Positions 7,818 through 14,653 are shown, counted from the first letter of the stretch. The stretch: 41,593 bases of DNA from an uncultured Clostridium sp. (GCA_905193755.1 CAJJPX010000012.1:1-41593), one strand, 5' to 3'. Program-made: numbers and translations. Notes: a model not told the origin generated them from the letters alone.

Positions 7818-8708
7818 ATGGAATTAGTAATTATGGCTGCTGGTATGGGTAGCAGATTTGGAGGCCTAAAACAAATAGAGCCTATACATAAGAATGGAGA
7901 ATTTATTATAGATTATTCTATATATGATGCGATTAGATATGGTTTTGATAAAGTGATATTTATAATTAAGAAAGAAAATTATGAAATATTTAAGAGTACT
8001 ATAGGAAATAGAATAGAAAATAAAATAAAAGTGGAGTATGTATTTCAAAGTAATGATAATTTACCCTTTGAGTTACCTAAGGATAGAGTTAAGCCATTAG
8101 GAACAGCACATGCGATATTATGTTGTAAAGACGTAGTTAAAGAAGATTTCTTAGTAATAAATTCAGATGATTTTTATGGAAGAGATGCATTTAGAGTAGC
8201 TAGTGAATACTTAAAGAGTGAACATAAAACTAATGAATTTGGTATGGTTGGTTATATAGTTAGTAATACTCTTACAGAAAACGGTTCTGTTAAAAGAGGA
8301 GTATGTGAGCTTAAAGATGGTTTTGTAACTAACTTAGTAGAAAGTAGTGTTGAAAAAGTAAATGATAAAATAATAGCATGTCCACTTGATGGAAAAGATA
8401 GTTTTGTAGTAAATGAAGACACATTAGTATCTATGAATATGTTAATGTTTACACCTAAGATTTTTGAATTATTAGAGAGTGACTTTGATGAATTTTATAA
8501 AAATAATGTTAATAACTTGTTAAAATGTGAATACTTATTACCTGAAATAGTATGTAGTAACATAGAAAAAGGAAATATTACATTTAAGGCATTTAAGACT
8601 ATTTCTAAGTGGATGGGTGTTACATATAAAGAAGATAAAGAAGTTGTTGTAGAAGGTATAAATTCATTAATAGAAATGGGAGAATATCCAGATAAGTTAT
8701 GGCAGTAG
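7818..8708 (+). CDS. Sugar-phosphate nucleotidyltransferase (NTP_transferase family)
   Basis: The 296-aa protein begins with the nucleotide-binding loop MAAGMGSRFGGLKQIEPI, followed by the LGTAHAIL segment and VINSDDFYG, which carries the metal-binding Asp. This is the GlmU/GalU/RmlA fold, which transfers a nucleotidyl group to a sugar phosphate. The usual GxGTRLxP loop is GMGSRFGG here, a variant seen in less-studied Firmicutes relatives whose substrate is not fixed. No hexapeptide acyltransferase domain follows. The gene is alone between its own promoter and terminator, so context does not name the sugar. AGGAGG 6 nt upstream fixes the start. Confidence 0.8.
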   Translation: MELVIMAAGMGSRFGGLKQIEPIHKNGEFIIDYSIYDAIRYGFDKVIFIIKKENYEIFKSTIGNRIENKIKVEYVFQSNDNLPFELPKDRVKPLGTAHAILCCKDVVKEDFLVINSDDFYGRDAFRVASEYLKSEHKTNEFGMVGYIVSNTLTENGSVKRGVCELKDGFVTNLVESSVEKVNDKIIACPLDGKDSFVVNEDTLVSMNMLMFTPKIFELLESDFDEFYKNNVNNLLKCEYLLPEIVCSNIEKGNITFKAFKTISKWMGVTYKEDKEVVVEGINSLIEMGEYPDKLWQ

Positions 8709-8720
8709 TCATAACTTTTT
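8694..8720 (+). terminator. Intrinsic terminator overlapping the gene end
   Basis: AAGTTATG (8694-8701) and CATAACTT (8710-8717) enclose an 8-nt loop containing the TAG stop, followed by TTT. The next -10 begins within a few bases. Confidence 0.7.
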
Positions 8721-8728
8721 GTTATAAT
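8720..8728 (+). promoter_or_regulatory. Extended -10 promoter for the nucleotide-repair-like operon
   Basis: TGT-TATAAT (TATAAT at 8723-8728) is 16 bp from ATG 8745; GTGAGG lies between, so the leader is about 10 nt. Confidence 0.65.
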
Positions 8729-8744
8729 GAGTTTGTGAGGTAAT

Positions 8745-9200
8745 ATGATAATAAATTATAGTGATCAAGAAATAATTAAAGGAAAGAAATCAATATTTTT
8801 AGCAGGGCCTACTCCTAGAAAAGAAGATATTGTATCGTGGAGAAAAAAAGCAGTAAAGATACTTGAAGAAAATAATTTTGATGGTATAGTATACGTACCT
8901 GAATATTCTAGTATGAAACCAAGAAGTGGGTATGAAGATCAAGTTATGTGGGAAAGAGAAGGATTAATGAATTCAAGTGTTATAGTATTTTGGGTACCTA
9001 GAAGTCTTCCTGATATGCCTGCTTTTACCACTAACGTAGAATTTGGTTATTATATTCATACTGGTAAAATATTATATGGAAGACCTGATGAATCAATTAA
9101 AAATAGATATTTAGATTGGTTATACGAACTAGATTATAAAAAGAAACCATATAATGATTTAGAAGAATTATTAAAAGAAGCAATTAAGAAAGTAGGGTAA
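8745..9200 (+). CDS. Nucleoside 2-deoxyribosyltransferase-like protein
   Basis: The 151-aa protein matches the Nuc_deoxyrib_tr_2 type. KSIFLAGPTPR opens the Rossmann-like core, VMWEREGLMNSSVIVFWVPR contains the Glu expected as nucleophile, and FTTNVEFGYYIHTGK is the conserved substrate-binding end. Relatives exchange or hydrolyse the base of 2'-deoxynucleosides or nucleotides. Length is typical. It is the first gene of a four-gene operon with gaps of only 2, 1 and 1 bp, followed by a NUDIX enzyme, a UDG-like enzyme and a WYL regulator. That context points to handling of damaged or unwanted nucleotides. Confidence 0.8.
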   Translation: MIINYSDQEIIKGKKSIFLAGPTPRKEDIVSWRKKAVKILEENNFDGIVYVPEYSSMKPRSGYEDQVMWEREGLMNSSVIVFWVPRSLPDMPAFTTNVEFGYYIHTGKILYGRPDESIKNRYLDWLYELDYKKKPYNDLEELLKEAIKKVG

Positions 9201-9202
9201 TT

Positions 9203-9607
9203 ATGGAAGTAGTAGGGACAATGTTTTTTAAAGACAGAAAGCTATTGATAGATAAACCTAGAAAAAGGAATACTTATCAAATGATAGGTGGTAGAGTTGA
9301 AGAAGGAGAAACACCATTAGAAGCCGCTATAAGAGAATGTCATGAAGAATTAAGTGATTCTTGTAAGTTTGATGAAAGTTTATTTGAATTAGTAATGGAT
9401 TTTGATGAGATAGCTACTAGTGATGGAGTAACTAAAATACATTTTTATGTATTTAAATATAATGGCGAACTTAAAGATGAACCAATTACTGGAGATGAAA
9501 TAGAAAAGTTCTTATGGTATCAAACTAGTGATGGTGTTGATATATTATCAAATACATTAAAAAATGAAGTAGTTCCTTATGCAGTAAAAAATAATTATAT
9601 AGATTAG
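9203..9607 (+). CDS. NUDIX hydrolase (134 aa)
   Basis: A full Nudix box is present: GGRVEEGETPLEAAIRECHE followed by EL, preceded by KPRKRNTYQMIGG. Length is typical of MutT-like house-cleaning enzymes, although NUDIX proteins also act on ADP-ribose and other nucleotide conjugates. AGTAGGG before ATG 9203 lies inside the end of the preceding gene. The tight operon with a deoxyribosyltransferase-like and a UDG-like protein suggests, by inference, a nucleotide or nucleotide-damage substrate. Confidence 0.85.
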   Translation: MEVVGTMFFKDRKLLIDKPRKRNTYQMIGGRVEEGETPLEAAIRECHEELSDSCKFDESLFELVMDFDEIATSDGVTKIHFYVFKYNGELKDEPITGDEIEKFLWYQTSDGVDILSNTLKNEVVPYAVKNNYID

Positions 9608-9608
9608 T

Positions 9609-10259
9609 ATGATAGAAGAATTAAATAAGAAATATGATAAGTTACAGTTAAAGTATGGGTCTAGGGAATTAGATTCTATTTATAATGGAGGATGTACTAA
9701 TAATCCGGATATATGCTTTGTATTTATGAATCCTACAGGAAGAAATATAGCATCTTTAAAGACTTGGAAAGGTAGAAAAAGTCCTTGGATAGGTACTAAA
9801 AATATATGGACTTTATTTTACGAAATAGGACTTTTGGATGATGAAATATATAAAAAAATAAGAGAGATAAAAGGTAAAGAATGGACTTATGAATTTGCTG
9901 ATGAAGTCTATGAGTGTGTTAGTAAACATAAATATTTTATAACTAATTTAGGAAAGTGTACACAAGTAGATGCTAGACCTTTAAAAGATGAAGTGTATCT
10001 TGAATATCTAAAACTTTTATATAAAGAATTTGAAATAATTAACCCTAAAGTAATAGTGTTATTTGGTAATCAAGTAAGCTCTATAGTACTTGCAACTAAA
10101 GTGTCAGTGTCAGAGTGTAGACGTAAGATGTTTACTTTAAAAGTAAAGAATCAAGAATATAAAGTTTATTCAGTATACTATCCAGTTGGTAATGGTAGCT
10201 TTAATGCACCAAAAGCTATAGAAGATTTAAAATATATAATAAATGAGGTAAGAAAATAA
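9609..10259 (+). CDS. Uracil-DNA glycosylase superfamily-like protein
   Basis: The 216-aa protein has the overall pattern of the UDG fold. A first motif, ICFVFMNPTGRN, stands in the place of the GEAPG/GxNPG loop. KYFITNLGKC follows, then IINPKVIVLFGNQVS (the INPKVIV-LGN strand), and finally VYYPVGNGSFN, where most UDGs have an H-P-S/H-P-A loop. That final His is Tyr here, so catalysis or specificity may differ. Family 4-like enzymes carry Fe-S cysteines; no matching Cys set is obvious. It may act on a modified base, or it may be a non-glycosylase member. It sits third in the operon. Confidence 0.65.
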   Translation: MIEELNKKYDKLQLKYGSRELDSIYNGGCTNNPDICFVFMNPTGRNIASLKTWKGRKSPWIGTKNIWTLFYEIGLLDDEIYKKIREIKGKEWTYEFADEVYECVSKHKYFITNLGKCTQVDARPLKDEVYLEYLKLLYKEFEIINPKVIVLFGNQVSSIVLATKVSVSECRRKMFTLKVKNQEYKVYSVYYPVGNGSFNAPKAIEDLKYIINEVRK

Positions 10260-10260
10260 T

Positions 10261-10863
10261 ATGTCAAAAGTATCTAATGTGCTTACAATGATAGAACTTT
10301 TAAATACTGGACGTAAATATAGTATTAAAGAATTATCACAAGAACTTGAAGTAAGTGAAAGAATGATAAGAGTATATAAAGAAGAACTAGATAAATGTGG
10401 AATATATGTCGATACAATAAAAGGCCCATATGGAGGATATGTATTAAATCAAAGTGTTAGAATGCCTCTTAGAAAGTTTAATAAAAAAGATTTTGAGTTA
10501 CTTAATAAATATATTGAATTAGAAAGTGATATGGATTTAAAGAATAAACTAGTGATACTTCAAGATAAAATTAGAGGTGTTTATATTGGAAGTAAGCAAG
10601 AAGAGAATGAACTTAATTTAAAAGATGAAACACTTAAGAAGTATAATATTCTAACTAGAGCAATAAAAGAAAAACGAAAAGTTAAGATAAAATATTATTC
10701 TTATGGTAAAGGAGAAAATACTAGAATAATAGATCCTGCGAATATGTTTTTATTTCAAGATGGTTGGTATTGTGCGGCATTTTGTGAACTTAGAAAAGAT
10801 ATAAGACATTTTGAATTAAGAAGAATAATAGAATATGAATTATTAGATGAAAAGTTTGAGTAG
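10261..10863 (+). CDS. HTH-WYL transcriptional regulator (short form)
   Basis: Residues 1-60 form a winged helix-turn-helix (YSIKELSQELEVSERMIRVY, then GPYGGYVL as the wing). After a linker, residues 130-200 form a WYL-type domain with RKVKIKYYSYGKGENTR and PANMFLFQDGWYCAAFCE; the WYL triplet reads W-Y-C. The protein ends soon after RHFELRRI, so the C-terminal WCX extension is missing (200 aa versus about 300). WYL regulators of the PafBC, DriD, BrxR and CapW kinds sense nucleic-acid ligands and control DNA-damage or defence genes. By position it probably regulates its own operon. Confidence 0.8.
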   Translation: MSKVSNVLTMIELLNTGRKYSIKELSQELEVSERMIRVYKEELDKCGIYVDTIKGPYGGYVLNQSVRMPLRKFNKKDFELLNKYIELESDMDLKNKLVILQDKIRGVYIGSKQEENELNLKDETLKKYNILTRAIKEKRKVKIKYYSYGKGENTRIIDPANMFLFQDGWYCAAFCELRKDIRHFELRRIIEYELLDEKFE

Positions 10864-10876
10864 AGACGAAATATTT

Positions 10877-10908
10877 CCTCTTTAAGTAGTAAGTTTTACT
10901 TAAGGAGG
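10877..10908 (+). promoter_or_regulatory. Hairpin that buries the ribosome-binding site of the SIS-like gene
   Basis: CCTCTTTAAGTA (10877-10888) pairs with TACTTAAGGAGG (10897-10908) over 12 bp with one G-T pair and an 8-nt loop. The 3' arm contains the AAGGAGG of the next gene, and ATTTTTT then ATG follow. It can act as a translation switch, as an attenuator/terminator, or as both. No separate promoter is visible between this hairpin and the WYL gene. Confidence 0.6.
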
Positions 10909-10915
10909 ATTTTTT

Positions 10916-11827
10916 ATGGAAAAGAATATGAAAGTTAATTTTGAATATTTGAAAGGAAGAGTGGTTGATACTTTTGATAATACTGATACAGAGTTTATAA
11001 ATTATGAACTATCTAAGTTAGATAAACCTACTCTTGTAAGTGGAATTGGTGGTAGTAGTGTTGTTAGTGACTTTGGAGCAAAAGTACTAAGTATTAAAAA
11101 TTCAATTATTACTAGAAATATTGAACCAAGAGATATGATTTATATGAATGGAGAGTACTCTAACATAGTAGCTTGTAGTTATGGGGGACGTAACTTTGGA
11201 GTAGAATTGTCTTTTAATAATGAACTTAAGAAGTATTTACTATCTAGAAATAGAAATGAAGACGTGGTTAATTTACAGTATAATACGACGATTGATAACG
11301 AAAGAAGTTTTATATCTTTAGGAGCTACTTTAATACCAGTTTCTATACTTATTAATTATTATATGAATGGAGATATGTCTTTTCTTGATGATATAGAGGA
11401 GAAGAAGTTTATGTTTGATACCGAGTGTGACGTTTATGAAATATTTAGTGGTTATGATACGAGTACAACTAGTAAATACTTAGAAAGTACTATGGTTGAG
11501 TCTGGTATAGGTGTACCTATAGTTCATGATAAATATTCTTATTGTCATGGAAGAAGTACTATGTCTTTAAATAATAATAATATAGCTATATTTTTAAATA
11601 GAAATACTGAACTTGATAGATTGTTACTTAGTGAGATTAGTACATATTATAAAAGTGTGATTGTTATAGATGGTAAATATAAAGATATGATACTTGATGA
11701 CTTTCAAATGTTAGTACAAGCTATGTATTTAACTAAGTTTATTGCTGAAAGTAAAAGTAAAGATTTATCAAAAGTAGAATATAGTCCTTTATGTAAAACA
11801 TTATATAAGTGTAGATTTAGAGATTGA
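10916..11827 (+). CDS. SIS-domain-like protein (possible sugar-isomerase fold)
   Basis: The 303-aa protein reads like two weak SIS (phosphosugar isomerase/binding) halves. The first has TLVSGIGGSSVVSDFGAKVL followed by YSNIVACSYGG, reminiscent of the G-x-G-x-S loop and the following S-x-S-G-x-T segment of GlmS-type SIS domains. The second half contains KYSYCHGRSTM, similar to the E-x-x-HGP loop, and IAIFLNR. The key Ser/Thr phosphate-binding pattern is imperfect, so function is uncertain; it may be a ligand-binding rather than a catalytic member. Its ribosome-binding site AAGGAGG (10902-10908) is buried in the hairpin just upstream. It may be read through from the WYL operon. Confidence 0.5.
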   Translation: MEKNMKVNFEYLKGRVVDTFDNTDTEFINYELSKLDKPTLVSGIGGSSVVSDFGAKVLSIKNSIITRNIEPRDMIYMNGEYSNIVACSYGGRNFGVELSFNNELKKYLLSRNRNEDVVNLQYNTTIDNERSFISLGATLIPVSILINYYMNGDMSFLDDIEEKKFMFDTECDVYEIFSGYDTSTTSKYLESTMVESGIGVPIVHDKYSYCHGRSTMSLNNNNIAIFLNRNTELDRLLLSEISTYYKSVIVIDGKYKDMILDDFQMLVQAMYLTKFIAESKSKDLSKVEYSPLCKTLYKCRFRD

Positions 11828-11829
11828 GA

Positions 11830-11858
11830 TTTACAAATATATGTTAAAGTTATATACT
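11830..11858 (+). promoter_or_regulatory. Consensus promoter for the small lipoprotein
   Basis: TTTACA (11830-11835), a 17-bp spacer and TATACT (11853-11858). The spacing is ideal. It starts 3 bp after the SIS-like gene. Confidence 0.65.
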
Positions 11859-11884
11859 TAATTAAGAAGATAATGAAGTGAGTT

Positions 11885-12147
11885 ATGAAGAAGAGTTTAT
11901 TAGTGTTGTTAACAATGCTTGTTTTGTTGACTGGTTGTAATAATAACAAAGAATTAGTTAATGAGAATAAGAAAGAAGAAAAGATTATTCAAAAGGAAGA
12001 ACTTTTAATAATCTAGAAGGTTTTAACTTTTTCTTTCTGCAAAAGTATAATTTCAATGGTAATGATAATGAAGCGTTCCGTCAAAAACTTAAGCCTCAAG
12101 AATTTATTGAATTTCCCAAAAATAGAGAATATTTTACATCAAGATAA
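11885..12147 (+). pseudogene. Small lipoprotein gene, apparently frameshifted
   Basis: ATG 11885 begins MKKSLLVLLTMLVLLTGCNN, a signal peptide with lipobox LTGC (lipidated Cys18), and stops at TAG 12014-12016 after 43 residues. A second frame is open from 11971 to TAA 12145-12147. It reads RTFNNLEGFNFFF and then a plausible soluble sequence ending NREYFTSR. A one-base shift near the A-rich stretch around 11990-12000 would join the two into a lipoprotein of about 85 residues. I therefore annotate a broken gene; a functional 43-aa lipoprotein is the alternative. I do not recognise the downstream domain. The promoter at 11830 and the terminator at 12153 bracket it as one transcription unit. Confidence 0.5.
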
Positions 12148-12152
12148 TTTAT

Positions 12153-12177
12153 AGAGTAATGAATAGTTACTCTTTTA
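12153..12177 (+). terminator. Intrinsic terminator after the lipoprotein unit
   Basis: AGAGTAA (12153-12159) and TTACTCT (12167-12173) form a 7-bp stem with a 7-nt loop, then TTT. Confidence 0.6.
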
Positions 12178-12188
12178 TAATAAGTATA

Positions 12189-12230
12189 ATGTGAAACTTT
12201 TTGTGCATAATTTATAAAAAAGTTTCACAT
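12189..12230. repeat. 14-bp perfect inverted repeat
   Basis: ATGTGAAACTTTTT (12189-12202) is exactly complementary to AAAAAGTTTCACAT (12217-12230), separated by 14 bases. Neither strand continues into a T run, so this is not a standard terminator. It lies in the gene-free stretch between 11828 and 12305, upstream of the promoter at 12256. An operator or a processing hairpin are both possible. Confidence 0.75.
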
Positions 12231-12277
12231 GAACTAGTGTTTGCATAAATAAAACTTGTTATTTCTTTTGAACTAGT
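12231..12277 (+). repeat. Direct repeat GAACTAGT, two copies
   Basis: GAACTAGT occurs at 12231-12238 and at 12270-12277, 39 bp apart start to start. The second copy sits inside the promoter spacer just upstream of the -10. This could be a regulator binding pair, or coincidence. Confidence 0.45.
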
Positions 12278-12284
12278 ATATAAT
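12256..12284 (+). promoter_or_regulatory. Promoter for the 115-aa protein gene
   Basis: TTGTTA (12256-12261), a 17-bp spacer and TATAAT (12279-12284). CACCT-CA-AGGTG lies between the promoter and ATG and could partly cover the AAGGTGG ribosome-binding site. Confidence 0.6.
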
Positions 12285-12305
12285 ACACCTCAAGGTGGGT
12301 GTGTT

Positions 12306-12653
12306 ATGTTTAATAGAATAGTACAGTATGCGTATAAGTATGAAGATGATTTTGGAGTATTCTTAGTTAGAAGATTAGATGGAGAAACATTATGTTATGA
12401 TCTTCCAATTGATTTATTTAGTAATATGATGGTAGAGTATGAAATTAAAACTGGAAATAGAGTACCTATTGGATGTGAAATAGAATGTATTCATTATGAT
12501 TCTGAATGTAAGAATGCTATAGTAGATTTTAGAAGATTTAATTATACACAAGATAAAGTTGATGAAATAGTTAGGCAAATTGAAGAACAATATAGAAAAC
12601 CTGAAAAGAGTGAAAAACGTAAAGTATTAAGTAGAATTTTTAATAGAAAGTAA
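12306..12653 (+). CDS. Hypothetical protein (115 aa)
   Basis: ATG 12306 follows AAGGTGG with 7-nt spacing and its own promoter. The protein is soluble, with a beta-like core (FGVFLVRRLDGETLCYDLP and CEIECIHYD) and a basic helical tail (EEQYRKPEKSEKRKVLSRIF). The ending, LSRIFNRK, resembles that of the repeat protein at 4092 (ILKRIFRKK), which may be a shared C-terminal basic tag or chance. I do not recognise a family. A hairpin terminator spans its stop codon. Confidence 0.7.
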   Translation: MFNRIVQYAYKYEDDFGVFLVRRLDGETLCYDLPIDLFSNMMVEYEIKTGNRVPIGCEIECIHYDSECKNAIVDFRRFNYTQDKVDEIVRQIEEQYRKPEKSEKRKVLSRIFNRK

Positions 12654-12670
12654 AAAGCTTTCTATTTTCT
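12642..12670 (+). terminator. Intrinsic terminator spanning the stop codon
   Basis: AATAGAAAG (12642-12650) and CTTTCTATT (12658-12666) form a 9-bp stem; the loop begins with the TAA stop; TTCTTTT follows. Confidence 0.75.
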
Positions 12671-12689
12671 TTTAAAAAATACACTTAAA

Positions 12690-12698
12690 TGATATAAT
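12690..12698 (+). promoter_or_regulatory. prfB: Extended -10 promoter giving a leaderless prfB transcript
   Basis: TGA-TATAAT (TATAAT at 12693-12698) ends 6 bp before ATG 12705. Initiation at the usual distance would start the mRNA at or next to the start codon. No Shine-Dalgarno is present. Confidence 0.6.
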
Positions 12699-12704
12699 TT
12701 ATGT

Positions 12705-13787
12705 ATGGAAACAAAAGATATAGAAAAAAAATTAAATGATTATTTAAATATTCTTAATGATATTAGTGTAAAGTTAGAGATAGATGTTAAGAATAAAAGA
12801 ATAGAAGAGTTAGAAAGTATTTCATCTGATACTTCTTTTTGGAGTGATATGGAGAGTGCTAAGAATGTTCTAGGTGAACTAAAAGGTCTTAAAGAAGTAT
12901 GTAATAAATATAATAATCTTTATAGTTCTGTTAATACATTGTTAGAAATGCTTGAGTTAGAACTAAGTGATGAAGATTTATCTAGCGTGATAAGTGAAAT
13001 TGGTGAAATAGAAAATTCTTTAGAGAAACTTAAATTATATGCTTTATTAAGTGGTGAATTTGATTCTAATAATGCGTATGTTGAGATACATAGTGGAGCT
13101 GGTGGTACTGAAAGTAATGATTGGGCTAATATGTTACTTAGAATGTATACTAGATACTTTGATAAAAATGACTATAAATACGAAATAATAAGTAGACAAG
13201 ATGGTGAAGAAGTTGGTATTAAGGGATGTACTTTACTTGTTAAAGGGTATTATGCTTTTGGATACTTAAAGGGTGAAACAGGTGTACATAGACTTGTTAG
13301 AATAAGTCCTTTTGATAGTAATAGCCGTCGTCATACATCTTTTGCATCAGTACTTGTGACACCAGAAATAAATAAAAAATTAGAAGTAGAAATCAAAGAA
13401 AGTGACTTAAGAATAGATGTATATCGTTCTAGTGGATGTGGTGGTCAGGGAGTAAATACAACTGATTCAGCAGTTCGTATAACACATATACCTACTGGTA
13501 TAGTAACATCTTCTCAAATGGAAAGAAGTCAACTTAGAAATAAAGAGATAGCACTTGAAATGTTAAAAAATAAACTATATATTCTAAATCAAAAAGAATT
13601 TAATGATAAAATTAAAGACTTAAAGGGAGACGTGATGGATGTTAACTTTGGAAGTGCAGTTAGAAGTTATGTAATGTGTCCATATACCTTAGTAAAGGAT
13701 ACTAGAACAAACTATGAAACATCAAACGTAGATAAAGTACTTGATGGAGATATACAAGAATTCTTAGAGGAATATCTTAAATTATAG
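12705..13787 (+). CDS. prfB: Peptide chain release factor 2 (RF2)
   Basis: RF2 recognises UGA and UAA and triggers peptide release on the ribosome. The 360-aa protein has the class-1 release factor layout: an N-terminal helical domain, the codon-recognition tripeptide SPF in RLVRISPFDSNSRRHTSFAS, and the catalytic GGQ in SSGCGGQGVNTTDSAVRI. The SPF motif distinguishes it from RF1 (PxT). The whole protein is in one frame from ATG; the region equivalent to the usual +1 frameshift site (KLEIDVKNKRIEELE) has no in-frame TGA, so autoregulation by programmed frameshifting is absent. No ribosome-binding site is present and the promoter abuts the ATG. It precedes ftsEX, as in other Firmicutes. Confidence 0.95.
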   Translation: METKDIEKKLNDYLNILNDISVKLEIDVKNKRIEELESISSDTSFWSDMESAKNVLGELKGLKEVCNKYNNLYSSVNTLLEMLELELSDEDLSSVISEIGEIENSLEKLKLYALLSGEFDSNNAYVEIHSGAGGTESNDWANMLLRMYTRYFDKNDYKYEIISRQDGEEVGIKGCTLLVKGYYAFGYLKGETGVHRLVRISPFDSNSRRHTSFASVLVTPEINKKLEVEIKESDLRIDVYRSSGCGGQGVNTTDSAVRITHIPTGIVTSSQMERSQLRNKEIALEMLKNKLYILNQKEFNDKIKDLKGDVMDVNFGSAVRSYVMCPYTLVKDTRTNYETSNVDKVLDGDIQEFLEEYLKL

Positions 13788-13807
13788 CAATCTTCGTATT
13801 GCTTTTT
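13786..13807 (+). terminator. Intrinsic terminator of prfB
   Basis: AGCAAT (13786-13791) and ATTGCT (13798-13803) enclose CTTCGT and are followed by TTTT. Confidence 0.75.
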
Positions 13808-13859
13808 GTTTACACTTTTTTATAATATTTTTTAGATTATAGAAAAAAATAAGGGAATT

Positions 13860-13868
13860 TGCTATAAT
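13860..13868 (+). promoter_or_regulatory. ftsE promoter P1 (extended -10)
   Basis: TGC-TATAAT (TATAAT at 13863-13868), about 85 bp before the ftsE start. The leader contains TACAAT (13878-13883) complementary to ATTGTA (13902-13907), a possible weak hairpin. Confidence 0.5.
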
Positions 13869-13909
13869 TATATTGGAGTACAATCTAATTTAAAGGAAAA
13901 AATTGTATT

Positions 13910-13937
13910 TTGATTATTTTGATATAAATATTATAAT
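13910..13937 (+). promoter_or_regulatory. ftsE promoter P2
   Basis: TTGATT (13910-13915), a 16-bp spacer and TATAAT (13932-13937), leaving a leader of about 11 nt before ATG 13955 with GGAGG. Confidence 0.55.
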
Positions 13938-13954
13938 ATTTAGTGGAGGCGAGA

Positions 13955-14653
13955 ATGCAACTAATAGAACTTAAAAATGTATATAAAAGATACCCTAATG
14001 GTGTTACTGCATTATGTGATGTAAATTTAGAGATATCTAAGGGTGAATTTGTATTTGTTATTGGTACATCAGGAAGTGGAAAAAGTACATTGATAAAACT
14101 ATTATATAGACAAGAAAAACCATCTCGTGGTGAAGTTTATGTTGGTGGAGTAAATGTATCTAAACTAAGAAATGGTAAAGTTTATAAACTTAGACGTAAA
14201 CTTGGAATCGTTTTTCAAGATTATAAATTATTACCTAAATTAACTGTATATGAAAATGTAGCGTTTGCATTAGAGGTATATGGTCTTAAAGAAAGTGAAG
14301 TTAGAAAAAGAGCAATTAAAGCTATAGAACAAGTTGGACTTAAAGATAAACTTAGAAGTTATCCTGATGAACTATCTGGTGGAGAACAACAAAGAGTATC
14401 AATAGCAAGAGCAATAGTAAATGAGCCAAGAGTATTAATATGTGATGAGCCTACTGGTAATTTAGATCCAGAAACATCAATGGAAATCATGAAAGTAATA
14501 GATGGAATAAATAAGGATTTAGGGACAACTATTATAATGGCAACACATGACAAAGAAATAGTTAATAAGATGAAAAAAAGAGTAATAGTTATAGAAAAAG
14601 GCTTAGTAGCAAAAGATAGTCAGAAAGGAAAATATAAGAGTGAAGACATTTAG
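13955..14653 (+). CDS. ftsE: Cell-division ATP-binding protein FtsE
   Basis: FtsE is the ATPase of the FtsEX ABC-type complex, which switches on a peptidoglycan hydrolase at the septum or side wall rather than transporting a substrate. The 232-aa protein has Walker A GTSGSGKST, the Q-loop VFQDYKLLPKLTVYENVAF, the signature LSGGEQQRVSIARAI, Walker B VLICDEPTGNLDP and the switch His in ATHD. ATG 13955 follows GTGGAGGCGAGA; the in-frame GTG at 13943 is part of the ribosome-binding site and is rejected. ftsX overlaps its end by 14 bp, and the coiled-coil M23 hydrolase follows, so the whole activator-effector set is one operon. Confidence 0.95.
   Translation: MQLIELKNVYKRYPNGVTALCDVNLEISKGEFVFVIGTSGSGKSTLIKLLYRQEKPSRGEVYVGGVNVSKLRNGKVYKLRRKLGIVFQDYKLLPKLTVYENVAFALEVYGLKESEVRKRAIKAIEQVGLKDKLRSYPDELSGGEQQRVSIARAIVNEPRVLICDEPTGNLDPETSMEIMKVIDGINKDLGTTIIMATHDKEIVNKMKKRVIVIEKGLVAKDSQKGKYKSEDI

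Noticed and set aside
11704..11949. 81-codon minus-strand open frame over the end of the SIS-like gene and the lipoprotein start
   Set aside because: It covers a clear promoter and lipoprotein start on the + strand and has no initiation site of its own.
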